From contig KV748220.1 of assembly GCA_001692895.1 (NCBI GenBank), positions 310,001-374,000 on the forward strand: a stretch of DNA of 64,000 nt. The letters run 5' to 3'. Shown piece by piece: positions 35,983 through 47,960 of this stretch. The DNA comes from Cenococcum geophilum 1.58. Its lineage: Eukaryota; Ascomycota; Dothideomycetes; Gloniales; Gloniaceae. Both the position numbers and the translations under genes were made by a program. Numbering within the stretch: position 1 is the stretch's first letter; the number at the start of each line of letters is the position of its first letter. The notes under the pieces are model-generated. The model was not told the DNA's origin and did not search any database. It saw nothing but the letters and a program-made list of their open reading frames with translations.

Positions 35983-38710
35983 CTTACTAAAGAAGAGGGT
36001 AGAGCATTAAAAGAGTTTGTTTAAGAAAATCTATAAAAGGGATATATTAGACTATTGCAGTTATTAGCGGGTTATCTAGTACTATTTATACTAAAGAAAA
36101 ATAGTAAACTAAGGCTGTATATTAACTATAGACAGTTAAATAGCATTACTAGGAAGGATAGGTATCCTTTACCCTTAATTAGCGAAATCTAAAACAGAAT
36201 AGGTAATATATAAATCTTTATAAAGATAGATCTAAGATAGGCGTACTATTAGATTAGAATTAAGGAAGGCGATAAATAGAAGGTAGCCTTTAGGTTAAAG
36301 GAAGGACTATATAAACTATTAGTTATATAATTCGGGCTTATAAACGCACTAGCAATGTTCTAGAAGCGTATTAATAATATATTANAAGAATACTTAGATN
36401 AATTTATTATAGTATANCTTAANNATATTATTATCTACTTAATAACTAAGGAAGAATATAGGGAACACGTTAAATAGGTCTTAAAGAGACTATAAGAAGA
36501 ATAGATACTAGTAGTAATTAAGAAATACGAGTTCTTTACTAGGAAGATAAATTTTATTAAATTTATTATTAAACTAGGCTAACTTAGTATAGATTTAAAG
36601 AAGATTAAGGCTATAGTAAATTAATAAGAACTAGAAAACATTACGCAGTTAAAATTATTTTTAGGGTTTTATAATTACTGTAGAAGGTTTATAATGTAAT
36701 AGTTAAAGGATATTAAACTATTTACGCGATTAATAAAGAAAGAAGAACTATAGGTATAGGAAGAGGAATAGTAAGAACTCTTTAAAAAAGTTAAAGAATT
36801 GTTTACCTAGGAGCTAGTTTTTAAAATCTATTAACTAGGACTAAAGACGGTTATAAAAATAGATATATTAGACTATATACTAGGGGCGTACTTTATATAG
36901 AAATATTAAGATAGATGGCACCTAGTAGTATACTATAGTTAAAAGATAACACCACTAAAGTTAAACTATAACATCTATAATAATAAGTTATTAGGTATAG
37001 TTATAGTACTAAAGAAATAGAGAGTATTTTTATAAGGTATAGAGAAACTATTTATAGTTAAGACGGATTATAGGAACCTAATAGGATTCCTAATAATAAA
37101 GGAACTTAACTAAAAATAGGTTAGATGGGCAGAGATGCTTATAGAATACTATTTTAAGATTTAGTATACTAAGGGCATAAATAACACGTAAGCAGACGCT
37201 CTAAGTTAAAAAGCTAAACTATAAAGCGATAAAAAGCTATTAGGGGCTTTACTGTAAAAGGATATAGACGGATTAATTAGGTATAATTATCTAAAAATTA
37301 TAGTAACTTAGAAAGAGCTAGATAAGGTCTATAAGACACTAAAAAACTTTTAGGTATAAAGAATTCTAGAGGTATAGCTAGAAGATCTATAGATGGATAT
37401 ATACGGAAGTTAAGAAGTAATGTATATTCTAAGAAGCATAGCAGAGTACTTTATAGAGGATTTCTATAAGGGAGTAACTTAAGGACATAATAGAGCTATA
37501 GGCTTAGTGTTAAGACTCTAGAAGGAGTATATTATTAACGGAATTTAAGGCTTAGTATAAAAAGTTATAAAGGAATATTTAGATTGCTAAAGGAATAAAC
37601 TAATAAGGTATAAGCTATATAGAGGGCTATAACCTATTAAGATACTAGAGAGACTATAGGAGGTTATATTATAAAACTTTATTATTAAGTTATTAAAGTT
37701 AAGAGATCCTATTACCGGATAAGATTATAACGCGATTTTAGTAATAGTAGATAAGCTTATAAAGTAGGAATACTTTATAGTATATATAGAAGAAATATTA
37801 GTGGAGGATATCGCTAGAATCTATATTAAGGAAGTATTCGTAAGATATAGAGTACTAAGTAAAATTATATCGGATAGAGATTTAAGATTTATAGCAGTAT
37901 TTTAGAAGGTATTTTTAGCGGAGCAAGGAGTTAGAGTAGCAACTTTTACTGTATATTATCCGCAGACAGACGGTTAAACAGAAAGATTAAATTAGATATT
38001 AGAGTAGTATTTAAAACACTATATTAATCATATATAGAATAATTAGGTATTATTACTACTAGTTATATAGTTTATATATAATATAATACCTTAAGAAGGA
38101 ATAGGTATATTACTATTTAAGGTAAATTACGGGTATAAGCTAAGGATATTATTATTATTATAATAAGTAAAGAAAATAAGTAGTATAGCTAAAGAAAGAA
38201 TAAAGATGTTAATAAATCTTTATATGGACCTTATAGAATTAGTAAAGAAAGTATAAGAGAGAATAAAAAAGTACTATAATGCTAAGAGATCTAAGGGACT
38301 AGATCTTAAGGAGGGAGATAAAGTATAGCTACTATATAAAAATTTTAAGAGTTAACAACTAAGTAAGAAGTTAAACTATATTAGACTAAGACCTTTTAAA
38401 ATTATATAAAGGATTTCACCGGTTATATTTAAGTTAAACCTATTAGCTAAAATAAAGATTTACCCTATATAGTATATCGCGATGCTAGAGCTAGTATATA
38501 GAAATATTAAGCCACCGGTTTATAAGATAAATATATATAAAGGATAAGAGGAAAACAAATAGTAAGTTTTTAAGATTATTAGTTATAAGGACATTAATAA
38601 TAAAATATAGTATAAGGTTAAGTAAATAAGCTATACTAAGACTACCTAGGAGCTACTAGAGAACTTAAAGAATGCTATAGGAAAGGTATAGGAGTATTAG
38701 AAGAAATTAG
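35983..38710 (+). pseudogene. RT, RNase H, integrase and chromodomain of element 2
   Basis: The + strand resumes family A pol after the gag-only element. RT blocks lie at about 35983-36640, RNase H at about 36780-37200, integrase at about 37480-38340 and the chromodomain at about 38540-38705. All align with element 3. Undetermined bases lie at about 36385-36424. Broken by many RIP-type changes. Confidence 0.85.
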
Positions 38711-39455
38711 GTTAGGTAATATTAATAAAGAAGGATTGCTAAAGAACGAGTTACCTAAGGGGGACCTAAGAAGAGTAGTTACTAAAGTACTCGGATCTAT
38801 TTCCTTCTCTATTAAAGGAGAATCTGTTCTTTTATTACTAAGTTCCTATAAACCTTATTCTATAAGTTTCTACTCCTTAAAATAAACCTTCTTACGCACC
38901 TTTTTAAGACGGATTAACTAAGCGGACGCCATAAGATAAGACTTAAGGGCCCGTTGCTAAGCATTAGCAGCCTTTTATTTAGCATTCTAAGAACGGCGTA
39001 GTTCCGCCAGAGTAATAGATAGCTTATTATCTAGCTATATAGCAGTAGATTAAATACAAAACCCTAAAATAAATTAATTAGGGAATTAGACGACTATTAA
39101 GAGTAATAGGTCGCGTATATTTAGTATTAGAGATAGAGCAAACGTCGCAGGACAAATAAATATTTGCTTTAGTGCACTTTAAATAAGAGAATAGTTATTG
39201 CGAAGATAGGTTTACTAACGTAATATAAACTAACCTTTTTTCCAAATAGCGAGAATACGGAGATAGTATAATCTCACTAAGAGATANTATTNNAGTAATA
39301 GTGCGAGNNCNACNANCNGTNNAAGAAGAAGAAATTGCTTTAGGTATAATGAGTAATAATATTAACTAAATTAATTAGACGGATATTATACCTCTAGTAA
39401 ATAACTTAAAGATATTAGGAATCTTTAAGGACAAAAATAAAAAGGAGGGAGATAG
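38710..39455 (+). other. 3' untranslated region of element 2
   Basis: No domain seen; it matches 62720-63434 of element 3. A cluster of N bases lies at 39287-39322. It ends with a purine-rich GGAGGGAGATAG tract beside the 3' LTR. Confidence 0.7.
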
Positions 39456-39879
39456 TATTACGGACGCTTTAAGTATAATATTATAACTATTTAGGGAAGA
39501 GTCGGAAGAAGCTAGTTGGTTAATTTAGGTATAGTTTAGGATGGAACTAGTAGAGCTATATAATAAGGGATAGTAGCTAAGATTATATAACGCGATCTAT
39601 ATAATTTATAAAATCTGTATAATCTATAATAGAGTAGATAGAGTATATATATATTATATATAAGAAGGATTTTATAGGAATACGGTTGTGTATTTAAGGA
39701 CCCTTAGTCCCTACCTAGATAGTTCCTTCCTTATAGTAATTCTTAAAATATAATTAGAGTTAATCTATTAGGCAACTACTCCACTAGTTATTATTATGTT
39801 GTTAACTTTAATTTGTATTACCTATACACCTAGCCCAATAACGAGCCTATTGTAGTTCTTGCTATAAGGTTCTGTTATA
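39456..39879 (+). repeat. 3' LTR of element 2 (424 bp)
   Basis: Partner of 21337-21760, followed by ATAGA. Same length; the differences I read are transitions. Confidence 0.93.
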
Positions 39880-39884
39880 ATAGA

Positions 39885-40660
39885 TAAACTAGTAATAAAA
39901 GTTAGTAAAACCTAAAAAGACCTAGACATCCCTATAGAATTAAGGGCTCTCCTACTTAGCAATAGCTTCTACCCAGCTAGGATCTATTATTACGCCTTTA
40001 GGACTAATAATATATCCTAGGAACTTAACCTCTTATACGCCAAACCTATACTTCTTAAGGTTTGTATATAGTTAATATTACTATAACCTACGTAGCACTT
40101 CTAGTACGTAGCGCTAGTGTTCCTCTAGATTTTCCAAGAAAATTAGAATATTATTAAGGTAGACTATATAGAAGACATCTATTAGTCCTAATAAGGCTTA
40201 ATTAATATAGCCCTAAAAGGTCGCTAGTCTGTTAGTTAACCTAAAAGGCAAAACTAAATACTTAAAGTGGCTGTAACGCGTATAGAATGTTATCTTTTAC
40301 TTATCGCCCTAACGGATACAAAGGCAGTAGTACACATTTATTAGGTCTAATTTAGTAAAGATTTTAAAACCTGCTAAGCGGTCCAAGGTCTTACTAATTA
40401 ATAGTAGTGTAAGACAATTCTTAATTGTCACCTTATTAAGGCCTTTATAGTTTATATAGGGCCGCAGCTTTCTATTTTTTTTTATATAAATAGGATAGGT
40501 GCCCCTACGGGGCTAGTACTTAGTTAGATTTAGCCTTTCGCTAAGGCGTTATTTAAGTATTCCCTTAGTACCTTTAGCTCCTTAACTAAGAGGTTATAGA
40601 GTAGTCTATATAGGACCTCCTGTCCCTTTTTTAGGTTAATAGTATAGTCGCCCTAGTAGT
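39885..40660 (-). pseudogene. Reverse transcriptase of Gypsy X
   Basis: The minus strand shows Gypsy RT blocks. The FTNFYYQFI-like connection phrase straddles the element 2 insertion point, with the palm region at about 40100-40500. The connection continues at 21336 on the far side of element 2. Decayed. Confidence 0.8.
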
Positions 40661-40699
40661 GTCGGGGTAGCTTTTTTGCTTCCTTATATAAGAAGACAT

Positions 40700-41400
40700 T
40701 ACTAGCTTTTTTTAACTATAGGGGAAGAACTAGTAAGCTGCCGTTGTTTTATTTACTAAGTATTAATCCAGTAATTACTAAGGCAAAGACCCTAGATTCC
40801 CTCTAGAGAGACTTTATAAAACCCTTAGGGGTTTATAGCAATAGGGATAAGCCGTTTAGCTTCTATTACTACGCCTTTACCTTACAGTTAATAAGAAGTT
40901 AGGCCTTTTTTAACCCTAGTATACCTAGGGTAATAGTAGGGGATATATTAGCTATTCTATAGCAAATAAGGGTTACTTTCCTTATCCTACCCTAGCTATT
41001 CTTTATTTCTAATAGTACCTTATAGGCTTTATAGCAATATACCTAAGTTTTATTTAACTAGGAGTAGGTAGATAATTCTGCATCTAGTGTTTTAAAGTTA
41101 TACTCTATTATAAATCGCTAATTAATTATATTTACTTTAGCGCCAAAATTAAGTATTACTAAGGTTTCCTTCTAAGTCTGCTTAAATAGGACTTCTTCTA
41201 AGATAGTAATAGCTTCCTTATAATCTAGTAGTAGCTTATACCCTATAGGTATAAGGGGCTCTAAAGGCGCCTACCTTTTCCTAGCGTAGAGATAGCGTTT
41301 ATGCTACTTAGCGGCGGCTAGTACTATTATAGCTCTAGGCACTATCGCCACTAATATCCTAGCTTACTACAATTTTTATAGTTCCCCTTAGGTTGGGTTA
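40700..41400 (-). pseudogene. Protease region of Gypsy X
   Basis: Between RT and gag on the minus strand, an aspartic protease-like block is seen at about 40850-41200, with a hydrophobic core and an LG-type phrase. It is less clear than in Y or family A; the call leans on position. Confidence 0.55.
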
Positions 41401-42570
41401 AACCCCTAGCAGTACTACTTTGCCCCGCCATTATATTACTAGCGGTGGTTTTAGAGTCCGCTTTCCCTAAGTTACCTAATAGGGTGGTCTTTATATTTAA
41501 GTTTACGGCACGCCTATTACCTCTAGCTTATAGGGCGCTTACGCTCTTCTAGTTTTTCTTTAATAGGGCAGCTAGGGAAATAAGCTAATTTTAAGTTTAT
41601 GGAAATTCCTAATAGTTAGTAACTATAAGCCGTAGCTCTAGCTATAGCTTTGCGAATAGGTGTATTATTAAATACTTTATATTATAGGGAGGATTAATTT
41701 GCGCTTCTAAGGAGGTTAGGTAAATAGTAAACTTATTTATAGGTTAATTGGTTTGCTATATTGCCCTTATATAGGTTAGGGCTGTATATAGTTCTTAATT
41801 AATAGGACTTTTAATCTAATTAAGTAAGAATTCTATAAGCTTCCCCTAGGTAAACTACGTATCTAAATAGTTATCTTTATACTATAGCCAAAGGGTTTAG
41901 TTGGTCCCCTTTATATATTATATAATAAACACAACTTTAGTATCCTTATCCGCGAAAGCGTTAAGCTCTAGGCGGAATGCTAGCTTTAAGCTATTACGGA
42001 AGTCTTAGTGCTTTTATATACTCTTACCGTAATACGGAGTAATCTTCTTTATTTTAACGGCCCGTTTTAATAAAGCGCCTATTATATTAGTAGCCTTCCG
42101 CTTAAGGTTTAGATACTTTAAGCTACCCTTTAAGTACTCTAATAGGATGCTCTAAGGTAGTAGATTTAGGTTAGGAATAGGAGTTAATATTACCTTACCG
42201 CGTTAACGCCGTTTTAGCATTTCTACCTCTTCCCTAAGCAACTATAGTTTTCCTTACTTTAGGAGTTATAGCTTCTTATTCTCTAGCCGTTGTATTTCTT
42301 CCTATATAGTATTCTCGCCTGTAGCTTTTAGTTCTATTTAGGATATAGGTCTACCCATATCGTCCTAGGGCTAATCCCCAGACTCGGTACTACGCACTGC
42401 GCTAATATTACGCCCGCGTCTCGCTATTAGGTTAATAGACTATAATATAATTAATAAATATAGGTCGTCTTTTTAATAGAGGGCTGTTGCTATATAGTCG
42501 TAGCTTTAGCAGACCACTGTATTGCCGGACCGCTACCCCTAAAAAGGGATAAGAATTTAGAACTATTAGG
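41400..42570 (-). pseudogene. gag of Gypsy X
   Basis: The minus strand begins near 42570 with an arginine/serine-rich segment. A coiled-coil-like stretch follows (EEIQRLENKKLQLLK-type, about 42230-42310), then a capsid region of the fungal Gypsy gag type down to about 41600, and a Cys-containing end near 41400-41500. Decayed by many RIP-type changes. Confidence 0.7.
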
Positions 42571-43404
42571 ACGCTAAGGCCCTAAGGGTATATAGTAATA
42601 TAATAATAGTAGCGGAATGTAAGGAGTATCTGGTTCTTAATAAAGTAGAACTATAAAACTAAATTCTACTATTCTCTAATGCGGGGCGACTATGTTTTAT
42701 AGGCGCCTTGCCTACACCTCGCCTGCGCTAAGCTAGTTACGGTTAGTACGTCTCTATAGCCTAATAACGGAATACCCTAGCCTTATAGTTAAAGCGTAGG
42801 CGAAAAGTAAGCGCCGCTGCTAAGATATAATCTATACTAAAGCGGAGCAGAGGACGTCCTAAGGGATTAAAGAATAAGTAACGCTTATAGTAAGAACTGC
42901 GGCATACATATAGGGTAAAGTTTTAATTTATTAGTATTTTATGTAAGCCACACTTTAATGTAACCCGGCTATAGCGTACGCTAGTAATAAAGCTTAATTT
43001 AAAAAGCACCCTTCCTAGACCTAGTTTGTCACTCTATACTAGCTTAGCAGATTATTTATATTAGAAAATAGGCCTATTTATAACTAGGGTCTATAACCTA
43101 CTAGTAACCCGCTAGTAGTAACCTATACTAATAACTTATATACTATTCTATATATAAGTAACCTATAACCTACCTATAAAGTATATACAGCGCTACGCCG
43201 GTATAGCGTAAAGTTAAAGTAGGGTTAGCGGTGGATTTAATAGGTATATAGCCTTACTATCTATAAATCTGGCTATATATAAATAACCTATAACCTATCT
43301 ATAAGGTATTAGCGACCTACCTATATAAGTAAGCTTTAGAATACTTCTAATAGTTTATTAAATTTAGATAATAACGTTAAGCTATAGGCTCTAGGCGTTA
43401 AATA
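42571..43404. other. Non-coding stretch upstream of X gag
   Basis: It may hold the X leader and remains of its 5' LTR, but I found no partner near 6 kb. A motif ATAACCTATAACCTA(C/T)CTATAA occurs near 43155 and 43282. No gene seen. Confidence 0.5.
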
Positions 43405-43535
43405 GACTAATTAGGATTTTCTATCCCGGGGATAAAAAATTACTATTAGCTCGGTTAAATACGGGGGAGTCTTAATAAGGCAAATTTAACTAATTAAATA
43501 ACTTTAACTGCCGGTTAAAGTTCTTTAATATCTTT
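43405..43535. repeat. Two-hairpin repeat, copy a (MITE candidate)
   Basis: It contains two small palindromes, GATTTTCTATCCCGGGGATA... and AACTTTAACTGCCGGTTAAAGTT-like, about 70 bp apart. It matches 55439-55592. No coding content. It could be a MITE or part of an LTR. Confidence 0.6.
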
Positions 43536-43689
43536 ATGCCGCGTATATGCACTACCTATCTCTCTATACGCAAAATTAAAATACTCTTTCCCCTCTAAAT
43601 TTTTTCCTTACTAAGGGTTTTTGTGGGGTTTTATTAAGGTTTAAGTATATAAAGGATTGGGGATAACCCTTTTTAAAGGGGGGGGCATT

Positions 43690-43974
43690 ATTAGGCAAAA
43701 CCTAAGTAGATAGTTATATAGGCGTAAGGTATAGGTAACCCTAGGGCAACCTAGAGGTAACTCACCTATAAGGCATGTACTCTATACATACCTAGGGAAA
43801 ACCCTTCCTACCTCGTATATAGACTCCTTCTTTTCCCTTAAGGATTTGTCTCTGTCTATATAATATACCCTATTATTCTATTATTGGACTCCCTATTTAT
43901 ATCCTTACCTTATATATACCTACTTCTATAATATAGATCTACCTTCTCTACTCTTAATATAATATTACTCTAAA
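43690..43974 (+). repeat. Candidate LTR (Copia-like) upstream of the 44-kb ORF remnant
   Basis: Non-coding, pyrimidine-rich and about 285 bp. It follows a G8 run (43681-43690) and ends GGTTATAATTACA just before a leader and a candidate start codon at 44009. No partner LTR was found in the window. Confidence 0.35.
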
Positions 43975-44008
43975 GGTTATAATTACAGATAAGGAGTAAG
44001 CTCTTAAA

Positions 44009-45330
44009 AATGCACTATAGCGATACTTTTAGTTAGTTCCTTAGCTACTCTACCTTTAGTATATAGCTAAGAACGCCCTTACGCATATATAGGATAATTA
44101 GGTTAAAAGGGTAGATTAATTAAATAAGGAAAGGGTTAAGGCGTAAGAGTACTATAATAACTTTATAAAGCGCTAGGCCGGGTGCTATAGTTAAAAGTCT
44201 CTTAAGAGGTTTACTACTGCTTAAAACTAGCTTATAGAGAACTACCGCGATTAAGAGCGCCTTACTAACTACTTACGTAATAAGTGGTGGCTATATTAGA
44301 GGGAGTTCGTAAGTTACTATACTAATATTTAAATACACTTTAGAAATTAGTAAGTAGAATATTAAGCTATATAAAATATTATAGGCTAACTAAATGTACC
44401 TTTTTTAGTATCTTATTGTAACTTAAGGGCGCGTACTCTAAATTAAAGCGCTTCCTTATAGTATCTAATAGCGACTTATTTAACGTAATTTAGAACATTA
44501 AGAACCTTATTACAAACGATATAATAACTATATAATAATAATCGCGAAGCTAAAAGACTACCTACTATATAATATTTGCGAGCTAAAGTTTAAAAATATC
44601 CTTACTAAAGTAACGCCTATATACCTCCGCTATTATAAGAACTAACTATAGCTTATAAAGTTAGCTAATTACTAGCTAAATTATAGCGGCTAACAGACTG
44701 CAGTAAATAGCCTTTTATGCTACCATACTCTCTATAAGCAGCTGCACTAAAATGCTACCTTAGTACTAAAAATATAACTTATTAAAATTAACGTACACTA
44801 GTGGTTTAATCGCCCTTTACTAGATCCTCCTACTAGCCTACCTATTAATCCTCTACTTTTTATCTAGAAGCCTCTAACTCTTAAGCGCCACTATGGCCGC
44901 CCGCCTAACTCTATAAATAGACGTTATTCCAATATTTTAACTTGTCGCGAGCCCTTAGAATTTAAGAGAAATACTAGATATATAATCCATAGACGTAGGC
45001 GCGGGTATAGGCGTACCCGTAAAGGCATCTCGCAGATAATAAGTAGAGGTAGTAGCAGCTAAATTAGTTTATATACTACTTTATAAGTTACTATACAATT
45101 TAATTAATTAACTTAAAAGTATATAAGTGGTATTATAAGTAGCGAGAATAATAGTAGAAGTTAAGATGCCTCTATAGATAGCTTGCTAAGTATTAGCACT
45201 AATATTTTATAGGCTTATAGTGGTTATAGGGACTTGCCCTTTTAGTATAACTTTACTAAGGAGTCTTTTAGTACATTCTAGCTTTAATTCTAGTTATATA
45301 GTTATAAAAGTTATATTTTAATTTAATTTT
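44009..45330 (+). pseudogene. Unrecognised RIP-degraded ORF, possibly a gag
   Basis: Protein-like + strand frames continue for over 400 codons apart from RIP-type TAA/TAG codons. Visible pieces include LTNYLRNKWWLYQREFVSYY, LRYYKNQLQLIKLANYQL and an arginine-rich C-terminal tail near 44980-45030. Two frames look plausible in places, so a single frame cannot be fixed. A helical middle and basic tail downstream of a possible LTR suggest a retrotransposon gag, but no capsid or knuckle motif is certain. It might instead be a RIP-hit duplicated host gene. Confidence 0.35.
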
Positions 45331-45912
45331 TTGCGATATATATATATATAAGGTACATTGCTAGGGTATATAGTAGGGAGTAGGCAAGCCGAGCATAAGT
45401 TATAAGGAGAGTTGATAGAAGAGGACAATATAGTAATAAGGGTAGGTAATAGCCTCGTACGGAGACGAACTAATAGGGGAGGAAGGAGGCTATAAGCCTA
45501 AGAAGCTTATAAGGGGTAGCTAAGGCCTAGCCGAAGGCTAGCCTTAGTAGCCCCTAAGAGCTCCTAGGATATAGCCAAGTAAGGGACTAAAGTACCCTTA
45601 TAATATATATAAGTTAAATATACGTAATATTTTAACCTAAAGAGAAAGGGTTTAAGCCTATTTTAGGGAGGAGTATAGGCGTAGTAATTAGGGGGTATAT
45701 AACTAGTAGTGGCCTATATATATTATTATTAATTCCATTTATTACCGGATTTAGTCCCTTTTTTAGGTCTATAGAGGCTTCTACCTTCTATTTATAGGAA
45801 AAATCCCTAGTAAGGAAAAAGCTATAACGATCGCTTACTAAGCTAAATAAACGCAATTAGCTAAAAAGGTATAGTGTTAAACTAAACAGTTTAACGGGCT
45901 CGGTAACCAATA
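45331..45912. other. Unannotated stretch with a long hairpin
   Basis: No gene seen. It includes a TATATATATA run near 45333, a strong imperfect palindrome at 45504-45562, and the left target flank of Z. Confidence 0.6.
45504..45562. repeat. Imperfect inverted repeat (about 25-bp arms)
   Basis: The arm AGGGGTAGCTAAGGCCTAGC faces its near complement across GAA (arms about 45512-45532 and 45536-45555), and the pairing continues outward. It resembles a small foldback element or a terminator-like hairpin. Confidence 0.7.
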
Positions 45913-46172
45913 TATATATTAGCGACTTAGTTAATTAAGGCATGATCACGGTAAGAGAGACACATAAGCCTATATAATTAGATTGTTTATAAACAAGAAT
46001 CTAAAGCTAAGGAAATAAAAGGAGAAGAAGAGTAGCGCCGCTTAATATTTTATAAGATCTTTACGTTACGTTACGTAACCGCAATATATAGCAATCTGTG
46101 GTAACTTACCGGTATAAAGTTCTATTAAGTTCTACTAACTAAGTTCTACCATTTTCTGCTAGTGCTATAACA
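45913..46172 (-). repeat. 3' LTR of Z
   Basis: It matches 51779-52031 over its length, including GTAGCGCCGCTTAATATTT and the TTCT(A/G)CCA repeats near its end (element start TGTTACGGCACTGGCAG in the better copy). More transition-eroded than its partner. Confidence 0.9.
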
Positions 46173-46190
46173 TTACCCCCCCCTTTAGTA
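46173..46190 (-). promoter_or_regulatory. Polypurine tract of Z
   Basis: TTACCCCCCCCTTTAG on the + strand, that is AAAGGGGGGGG on the element strand, directly beside the 3' LTR: the plus-strand primer for reverse transcription. Confidence 0.85.
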
Positions 46191-46779
46191 AAGCCTACCC
46201 TTAGGCTTTATATATCCGTATTTGTAACCAACTACTGGACCTTATATATTACCCCGTTTTACCTACGTCAGCACTACCCTTATATGTCTTGGATACGTTT
46301 AAAATAAGTTATAGGTCTTAGAGTTAGGGGTCTATTTTCATGTATTTATACTATTTAATTTCCATAGATTTACAATTAAGTTGCTCGTTCAATTCCCATA
46401 CACTGTAAAAGCTTACAGTATTACTTATATAGGGCATTCTTATCTTTATATTCTTCCGGTAGCCTATTATCTTTACTATACTAGCACTCTATCTACTTAT
46501 CTAGGTACTTTAGGGGTCCTAGTTTATTAGGGTAACGGCTATAGAATTTTTAAAGCTTATAGGGACTGCTAATAAAGTTCTATATAGGGTACTAGGTAGG
46601 GTCTAGGTTATAGCCTTTTTAACTAACGTAGTACTTTAGCGTTTTCCTTACTAGTTTACAGGCTAGCACTTCTTTAATTTCCTATTTATTGTCGCCACTA
46701 ACCTAAATCGGTAGGAGAGGTTTGTTCTTTTATCTAGGTAATAGGTTATTTATAGCTTTTTATAGCTTATCTAGTAAGA

Positions 46780-47960
46780 AAATAGGGTAAACCTTAATTA
46801 AATCCGGGAGCTTTACTTTATATAAGTTACCTATCTTCTTAAGGACCTTATATGGTCCCGCTATCTAATAGTCTAGCTTATAGCTAGGCCGTTCCGTCTT
46901 TTAGTTCTTTATTATAACCTAAACTATATCGCCTATAGTAAAGTCAGGTTCGCGCCTATACTTATTTACCTACTATTCTATTAATTTCTAGGCCTTTTTT
47001 AAGTTTATATAGGCTACCATTTAGGCTTCCTCTAAGCGCTTAGCGTACTACTAGGCTTCCTTATAAGACAGTTTCTTATATACGGTCTATAGTCCTTCTA
47101 GTCTATCCCAGTTAAAGCTTATTTAGGGTAAATACCCCACCCCTAGTTAGATAGGTGCAAATCCTATAAAGTTATAGGGTAAGGTTACCTGGGCGTAGTC
47201 TATTAGGGATAGCAGTTTGCCCTAGTTATTCTAAAAGTGGTTAATAAAAGGCCAAAGTCTCTAATCTAAATATTAATTTATAATCTCCGTCTACTGTCTA
47301 TTTAGGGGTAGTATACTATAAAAAGCTTTAGCCTAATACCTAGGATTTAGGTAAACTTGTTTTAAAAGGCTAATATAAATTATAGGCCGTAATTAGATAT
47401 AATAGTATCTAGTAGTCTATAAATATGGTAAACGTAATAGATATACAGTTGGGCCGCCTCCTTAGTATTAATATTTTTATAACAGGGAATTAAAAACGGG
47501 CGCTTACTAAAGCAATTAATTAAAATCATAACTATATTATATCCGTCGCGGTTTATAGGTAGCTTATAAAAGTCTATAGAGATATATTACTAGGGGCGGT
47601 CAGGTATTAGGAGAGGTTTTAATAATCCTAGGCTAGTAATAACGGTCACTAATAATCTTACAGGTTTTATTTTTTAGGTAGGCCGTAGAGACCTAGGTAT
47701 ATGCTTTAGTAATAAGCCAGGTTTATAAGTTCCGTTCCTTTACTACTACTAGCCGTTCCTAGTGCTTAAGCAGTCCATTTTTAAGGGACTATAAGCTAGT
47801 AATATCCTTTACCTTTTTGCGGTATTCCTGTAGAGAAGGGTCTATACGGTTTACTTATAGTAGTTTGTTAATAAGGTTAAATTCTATAGGGTTGATAGGA
47901 TATATCTTAGCGCTTAAAGATTTAGTACTTAGTTCTTCCTATATCTAAGGGTTAAGGTGC
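46780..47960 (-). pseudogene. Integrase of Z
   Basis: The minus strand shows the DDE integrase core at about 47250-47600 (SIDFYKLPINRDGYN-type opening) and the C-terminal GPYKVLKKIGNLYKVKLPD-type domain at about 46790-46880. Downstream of it the element runs to the polypurine tract. Integrase inserts the DNA copy. Decayed. Confidence 0.85.

Larger units (their letters stand above)
21337..39879 (+). mobile_element. Family A Gypsy element 2, host to four further insertions
   Basis: LTRs at 21337-21760 and 39456-39879 (424 bp each) and ATAGA duplications (21332-21336; 39880-39884) define it. Internal order on the + strand is gag, spacer, protease, RT, RNase H, integrase, chromodomain. It contains a LINE (24974-30536) in protease, a Fot1/pogo transposon (30799-32638), a gag-only LTR element (32775-35977) and, within that, a MITE. 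Without them it is about 7.9 kb. It inserted into X on the strand opposite to element 1. Broken throughout by RIP-type changes. Several undetermined bases (N) lie in it. Confidence 0.93.
6340..42570 (-). mobile_element. Chromodomain Ty3/Gypsy fossil X, split in three by later insertions
   Basis: X is a minus-strand Tf2-like Gypsy whose pieces lie at 39880-42570 (gag, protease, RT), 20733-21336 (RT end, RNase H) and about 6340-8155 (integrase, chromodomain). Family A element 2 separates the first two pieces and element 1 the last two. The gaps close when the inserted elements and one copy of their duplications (ATAGA; CCTAA) are set aside, and the X protein sequence continues across both. I could not match LTRs for X: neither 5777-6340 nor 42570-43400 shows an obvious pair. 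It is the oldest layer at this locus and is broken by many RIP changes. Confidence 0.85.
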
